Assembly: GCA_035534295.1 (NCBI GenBank)
Contig: DATLSE010000056.1
Coordinates: 1-26,306 of the forward strand
From: DATKQJ01 sp035534295
GTDB lineage: Bacteria; Chloroflexota; Dormibacteria; Dormibacterales; Dormibacteraceae
Direction of reading: 5' to 3'
DNA length: 26,306 nucleotides
Positions 22,341-26,306 of the stretch are shown here, in pieces. Under the pieces are notes generated by a model, which saw only the letters and a list, made by a program, of their open reading frames with translations, had not been told where the DNA came from and did no database searches. The position numbers and the translations under genes are program-made. How positions within the stretch are numbered: position 1 is the first letter of the stretch; each line of letters opens with the position of its first letter.

Positions 22341-23804
22341 ATGAGCGGGGCGGCGCTGCCGGGCAAGATCCTGGTCGCCAATCGGGGCGAGATCGCGGTG
22401 CGGGTCATGCGAGCCTGTCGCGAGCTCGGCATCGCCACCGTGGCCATCTATTCGGACGCCGACGCCAGCGCGATCCACAGGCGCTACGCCGATGAGGCGT
22501 ATCACATCGGCGGCTCCCAGCCCCGCGACTCCTACCTTCAGCTGGACCGTATCGTGCGCTTGGCGTGCGAGGTCGGAGCACAGGCCATTCACCCCGGGTA
22601 CGGGTTCTTATCCGAGCGGCCCGAGTTCGCCGAGGCCTGCGTTAATGCCGGCGTCACCTTCATCGGCCCTCCCGCCTCGGCCATGCGAGCGCTCGGTTCC
22701 AAGCTCGGCGCCCGCGCTCTGGCCCAGGCCAACGGGGTCCCGGTCACCCCCGGATCTGAGGCCGTGCAGGACCCCGCCCAGGCGATGGAGGCGGCTCGCG
22801 CGATCGGGCTTCCGGTAATCATCAAACCCTCGGGCGGTGGGGGTGGCATCGGCATGAAGGTGGTGGAGCGGGAGGAGGACCTGGAGGCCGGCGTCCGCAC
22901 CGCGTCGGCCGCCGCCCTGGCCGCCTTCGGAGATGGCACCGTCTACCTGGAGCGTTACGTGCGCCACCCCCGCCACATCGAGTTCCAGATCATGGCCGAC
23001 CAGCATGGTCACGTTGTTCACCTGGGCGAGCGGGAATGCAGCCTCCAGCGCCGCCACCAGAAGATCATGGAGGAGACGCCCTCGCCGGTTCTGACCCCGG
23101 CTCTACGCGAGCGCATGGGCGCCGCCGCGGTCTCGGCAGTTCGGGCCGCCGGCTACCAGGGGGCGGGAACGGTCGAATTCATGTTCGCCGAGGGCGAGTT
23201 CTTTTTCCTCGAGGTGAACGCCAGACTGCAGGTCGAACACCCCATCACCGAGGCGACGACCGGCCTCGACCTGGTCAAGGAGCAGATCCGAATCGCGGCC
23301 GGGATGCCGCTCACATACGCCCAGGAGGACCTCGTCTTCACCGGCCATGCGATCGAGATGCGGGTCAACGCCGAGGATCCGAGCCGGGACTTTGCGCCCA
23401 CCCCGCAGCGCATCCGGCGCTGGGTGGCGCCAGCCGGCCCCGGGGTTCGGACCGACTCTGGATTTGGACCTGGGTCGGACGTCCCGCCCCACTACGACTC
23501 CCTGCTGGCCAAGCTGATCGTCCACGGCCGGGATCGAGCGGAGGCGATCGCCCGAGCCGAGCGAGCCCTGGCCGAGTTCGTGCTCACCGGGCCCATGACC
23601 ACCATCCCCTATCACCGCGCCATCCTCGCCCACCCCGACTTCCGTGCGGGCCGGCTCAGCACCCGGTTCATCGACGACCACCCCGAGCTCGTGGCCGAGG
23701 CGACTCGGCTGGCGACCCAGGTCTCGCCCCTCGATCCCGGTCCGGATCCAAGGCTGGTCGCCGCCGCGGTCGCGGCCGCTGTCGCCGCCAGCCACTCGGC
23801 CTGA
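22341..23804 (+). CDS. pycA: Biotin carboxylase subunit (pyruvate carboxylase subunit A/AccC-like)
   Basis: A 487-residue biotin carboxylase that uses ATP and bicarbonate to carboxylate biotin on the partner's carrier domain. Signatures: KILVANRGEIAVRVMRAC, HPGYGFLSERPEFAEAC, the glycine-rich ATP loop KPSGGGGGIGMKV, ERYVRHPRHIEFQIM, GERECSLQRRHQKIMEE, FLEVNARLQVEHPITE, and AHPDFRAGRLSTRFI. It is about 35 residues longer than E. coli AccC, with an Ala-rich C-terminal extension, as in PycA-type proteins. ATG 22341 has GAGGGG five bases upstream and is 10 bases from the end of the carboxyltransferase gene. An acyl-CoA carboxylase role is less likely because its partner is of the pyruvate/oxaloacetate type. 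Confidence 0.93.
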   Translation: MSGAALPGKILVANRGEIAVRVMRACRELGIATVAIYSDADASAIHRRYADEAYHIGGSQPRDSYLQLDRIVRLACEVGAQAIHPGYGFLSERPEFAEACVNAGVTFIGPPASAMRALGSKLGARALAQANGVPVTPGSEAVQDPAQAMEAARAIGLPVIIKPSGGGGGIGMKVVEREEDLEAGVRTASAAALAAFGDGTVYLERYVRHPRHIEFQIMADQHGHVVHLGERECSLQRRHQKIMEETPSPVLTPALRERMGAAAVSAVRAAGYQGAGTVEFMFAEGEFFFLEVNARLQVEHPITEATTGLDLVKEQIRIAAGMPLTYAQEDLVFTGHAIEMRVNAEDPSRDFAPTPQRIRRWVAPAGPGVRTDSGFGPGSDVPPHYDSLLAKLIVHGRDRAEAIARAERALAEFVLTGPMTTIPYHRAILAHPDFRAGRLSTRFIDDHPELVAEATRLATQVSPLDPGPDPRLVAAAVAAAVAASHSA

Positions 23805-23806
23805 TC

Positions 23807-24364
23807 GTGAGCCTGGAGCACGATCTCGACCCACCGGCCCAGATCGTCGACACACGGATCTGGCCTCCCGCCGGCCGGCTCCAGCCCCGCACCGACCGGG
23901 TTCGCTGGGAGAACGGCGACGAGGCGGACATGAATTACGTCGAGGCGCCCGACTCGGTGATCATGGTGGCGGTCGACGAGGAGCAGGCAACCTATCTGGT
24001 GCGTCAGTGGCGCCATCCCTGGGGACAGACGTCGTGGGAGGTCCCGGCGGGAACACTCGAGCTCGACGAGGAACCACTGGCCGGCGCCCGGCGTGAACTG
24101 GTCGAGGAGGCGGGACTGACCGGGGGACGCTGGCTGGATCTCGGCTCGGCCCGCCCCAGCGCGGTGCTGAGCACCCGCCAGCATCTCTTCCTGGTTCAGG
24201 ATTTAAAGCCGGATCGTCGCCGGCCCGAACCCTATGAGCGCGACATGATCCTGCGCCGTCTGCCTCTGGCGGATGCCCTGAGCGCAGCCCTGGCGGGCCA
24301 GATCGCCCACGCCGGCTCCATCACCGCGTTGGTGCGCGCGGCGCGACACCTGGGTCTGATCTAG
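23807..24364 (+). CDS. Nudix hydrolase, ADP-ribose pyrophosphatase-like
   Basis: A 185-residue Nudix hydrolase. The Nudix box is complete: G-x5-E-x7-RELVEEAGL starting at Gly82 (GTLELDE...), the metal-binding signature for nucleoside-diphosphate-X hydrolysis. The preceding VRQWRHPWGQTSWEVPAGT is typical of ADP-ribose pyrophosphatases (compare 'QyR.......lElPaG'). The N-terminal strand region (NYVEAPDSVIMVAVDE) fits the same group. GTG 23807 begins two bases after the biotin carboxylase stop, so translation is probably coupled. It is the last gene of the operon and faces a convergent gene across seven bases. The substrate is predicted, not shown. Confidence 0.9.
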   Translation: MSLEHDLDPPAQIVDTRIWPPAGRLQPRTDRVRWENGDEADMNYVEAPDSVIMVAVDEEQATYLVRQWRHPWGQTSWEVPAGTLELDEEPLAGARRELVEEAGLTGGRWLDLGSARPSAVLSTRQHLFLVQDLKPDRRRPEPYERDMILRRLPLADALSAALAGQIAHAGSITALVRAARHLGLI

Positions 24365-24371
24365 GACAGCG

Positions 24372-26306
24372 TCAGCCGGTCGGCGTGGGGCCCTGGAGGG
24401 GGAGCCGGAGGGGCGCCGCGGGATGTCCTGCAATGTCGGACAGCTGGGCGTCGACGACCAGGGTGTAGGCGATTCCTGGGGCCAGCGGGCTGGCCGGGGT
24501 GAGCGTGACCACCCCCCGGTTGACGTCATAGCTGGCCGTGGTCTGAACGCCGGCCAGCGTCACTCCGGGGGCCAGCGTGGCGGAGTTCAGCGTCGAGTCG
24601 AACTGGACTAAGACCGCGGTCGGACTCACCTGCACGCTCAAAACCTCGGGGCCGACTCCAAGTGGACGCGGCGCGGAGGCGGAGGCAGAGTCGATCAGCA
24701 GGTGTCCAGCCAGGTCACGGGCGAAGGTCATGGTCTCGAGCACGGCGCTGTCCTGCCCGCCCCGCTCCAGGATCAGCCTGGCCACCACGGAACCGCTCTG
24801 GTCGAGCATGATCGAATGCCGAACCAGGGCCGGATGGCCCGAGTAAATCAGCGTGATCGCCGTGTAGGAGGCCACGCCGGCGGGGTCGAGGTAGGCCTTG
24901 GCCTGAGCCGCATTCCCGGCCTGTCGGGCGTCGAGGAAGCTGCTCACGAGCGCATCGCGCTCGGCCTGGGTCGGGACTGCGCTGACCGGTGAGACCGCGA
25001 TCACGTACGCATCGGACCCCTGGAGATAGGCCACCTGCTCTCCTGCGGGCGACCAGACGGCGGGGCCCGCGCCGGGCGCCAGGACCTGGGTGGGCGTGGA
25101 GGTCCGACCGCTGTCGAGCAGGAACACCCCGTCCGCGGAGTCGGCGAGAACGCGACCCGATGGATCCCAGGAGAGCGAGACAACCCCGCCCAGAGCACTA
25201 ATCCGGGTGCCCTGGAAAGCGGCCACGGGAGGGCTGGGATTCGGCGTCGACGGTGGTGGTGTGGCGGCCGAGCTGGAACCTGCGGGCGTCGGTGACGGGG
25301 TGACCTCGGGGCTGGGAGCCACAGCCACCGGCGTGGTCGGCGTGGTGAAGACGCCGCTCCCGGTGGCGAAGACCAGCTGCTGGGAGTCGGGCGAGAAGGC
25401 GAACGCGGTGGCCGCCGGGAGGAGGCGGTCGCGGCCCGACGCCAGATCGACCAGATGGAGTCCGTCGGCGGCCGTGTACGCGACCTCCTCGCCATTCGAC
25501 GAGACCTCGGCCGCGGTGGCCCGGGCCGTCAGGTGAAGCAGTTGCGCGCCCCCGGCCAGGCTGACCGAGGATCCGGTCACGACCACGACCTGGGAGGAGC
25601 GGAACCCGATCGCCAGCGCCCCGGGGACCTGGTACCGGGCGGCTCCGACCTGGAGCAGGCCGGCGCGCACCCAGGCGGGGCCCGCGGCCCCCACCGCCAG
25701 GGCCGACACCTGGTCCGGCACCAGCTGCTGGGACGCCGCCCCGTCGGCCGAGTAGACGGTGAGCTCACCGGCCGGACCGACCACGTAGACGTGGGTCGAG
25801 TCGGCCGCCCAGAGCGGGGGCAGAATCCCCGCCGGACCGAGCTTTATCGGAACCGGTGAGGGCTCGGGTGACGGCGCGGGGACCGGGCCCGAGGGGGCCG
25901 GAGGGGGCGCTGCAGTGACGAAACCCACGCTTCCTGACACGGTCAGGGTCTGGCCTGACTGGGTGCTGGCTGTCGGAGCCACGGTGATCTGGTAGCGGGT
26001 GTCCGGCGCCAGGGGAAAGACCGGGACCACGTCCAGCTGGGTGGGCGACTTCCAGGACATGTCGACCGCGACGGCAGGGGCGATGGAGAGCGACTTCTCG
26101 ACCGAACCCTGATCCATGGGCTGGTTGAAGTTGAGCTCGATGGGTTGACGAAGGGACACCGACTGGGCGTTGCTGATCGGACTCGTGAGCAACACTTCGC
26201 GCACTCCGAAGGGCCGCGTGGTGATGGCCTGGAAGGCGACGCCGGCGATCAGGAGCAGGCCCACGGCCGCGCCCGCCCAGGCCAGGTTGGGCCGGCTCCA
26301 CAGGCG
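24372..26306 (-). CDS. Exported Ig-like/beta-propeller protein, 5' end missing
   Basis: A large surface or secreted protein; the frame stays open to the window's right edge, so its start lies outside. A membrane anchor or signal (LAWAGAAVGLLLIAGVAFQA) is near the visible N-terminus. Next comes a Big_5-type Ig-like domain (PIELNFNQPMD, LAPDTRYQITV), a Pro/Ser linker, WD40/TolB-like propeller blades (AFAFSPDSQQLVFAT, AVWSPAGEQVAYLQG) interrupted by a second Pro/Ser/Thr linker, a segment that could be an NTF2/SnoaL-like domain (SFLDARQAGNAAQAKAYL), and a second Ig-like domain at the C-terminus (LAPGIAYTLVVDAQLSD). The function is not known; envelope sensing, adhesion or signalling are possible. 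Confidence 0.85.
   Translation of the reverse strand, partial: RLWSRPNLAWAGAAVGLLLIAGVAFQAITTRPFGVREVLLTSPISNAQSVSLRQPIELNFNQPMDQGSVEKSLSIAPAVAVDMSWKSPTQLDVVPVFPLAPDTRYQITVAPTASTQSGQTLTVSGSVGFVTAAPPPAPSGPVPAPSPEPSPVPIKLGPAGILPPLWAADSTHVYVVGPAGELTVYSADGAASQQLVPDQVSALAVGAAGPAWVRAGLLQVGAARYQVPGALAIGFRSSQVVVVTGSSVSLAGGAQLLHLTARATAAEVSSNGEEVAYTAADGLHLVDLASGRDRLLPAATAFAFSPDSQQLVFATGSGVFTTPTTPVAVAPSPEVTPSPTPAGSSSAATPPPSTPNPSPPVAAFQGTRISALGGVVSLSWDPSGRVLADSADGVFLLDSGRTSTPTQVLAPGAGPAVWSPAGEQVAYLQGSDAYVIAVSPVSAVPTQAERDALVSSFLDARQAGNAAQAKAYLDPAGVASYTAITLIYSGHPALVRHSIMLDQSGSVVARLILERGGQDSAVLETMTFARDLAGHLLIDSASASAPRPLGVGPEVLSVQVSPTAVLVQFDSTLNSATLAPGVTLAGVQTTASYDVNRGVVTLTPASPLAPGIAYTLVVDAQLSDIAGHPAAPLRLPLQGPTPTG

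Noticed and set aside
21449..22447. 332-codon open frame on the minus strand under the carboxyltransferase
   Set aside because: It is antisense to a conserved biotin-dependent enzyme and shows no recognised features.
1..26306. CRISPR array, transposon, toxin-antitoxin or phage module
   Set aside because: No regularly spaced repeats, transposase motifs, terminal inverted repeats or phage genes were seen on either strand.

Overview
The window is gene-dense, GC-rich bacterial chromosome carrying ordinary housekeeping and repair genes on both strands, with no rRNA, tRNA, CRISPR array or insertion sequence that I can see. The mix (tandem DUF881 membrane proteins, a DUF4332 protein, DUF309, an MrfA/MrfB repair pair under a Gram-positive-type LexA box, GTG and TTG starts, some apparently leaderless genes) suggests a high-GC monoderm-like lineage such as Chloroflexota, Dormibacterota or an actinobacterial relative. 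That placement is inference.

Left to right: (i) the 3' part of a short-chain dehydrogenase and a 301-base non-coding stretch, visibly less GC-rich than the rest; (ii) a leftward run greA - small four-cysteine protein - 567-residue protein with a nucleosidase/phosphorylase-like C-terminal half - HAD phosphatase; (iii) a divergent nicotinamidase-family gene; (iv) a leftward mrfA-mrfB-epimerase operon whose promoter has a perfect LexA-type operator in its spacer; (v) a rightward molybdopterin-binding protein, leftward DUF309 gene, and a rightward HD-phosphohydrolase/threonine-dehydratase pair; (vi) a leftward group of two DUF881 proteins and a coiled-coil/Arg-rich protein; (vii) glutamate dehydrogenase, then a leftward DUF4332 protein; (viii) a tight rightward operon guaA-purD-purE-(pyruvate carboxylase CT/biotin subunit)-(biotin carboxylase)-Nudix; (ix) a large exported Ig-like/beta-propeller protein running off the right edge.

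The operon in (viii) joins GMP synthesis, two IMP-pathway steps and a split biotin carboxylase pair probably making oxaloacetate. The operon in (iv) joins a helicase and an exonuclease that in Bacillus repair mitomycin damage, apparently under SOS control here.

The most unusual signals are the LexA box inside the mrfAB promoter and several genes whose best-supported start is not ATG/GTG/TTG: ATC for the carboxyltransferase, ACG for the second DUF881 protein, and possibly CTG for guaA, each behind a GGAGG-type ribosome binding site.
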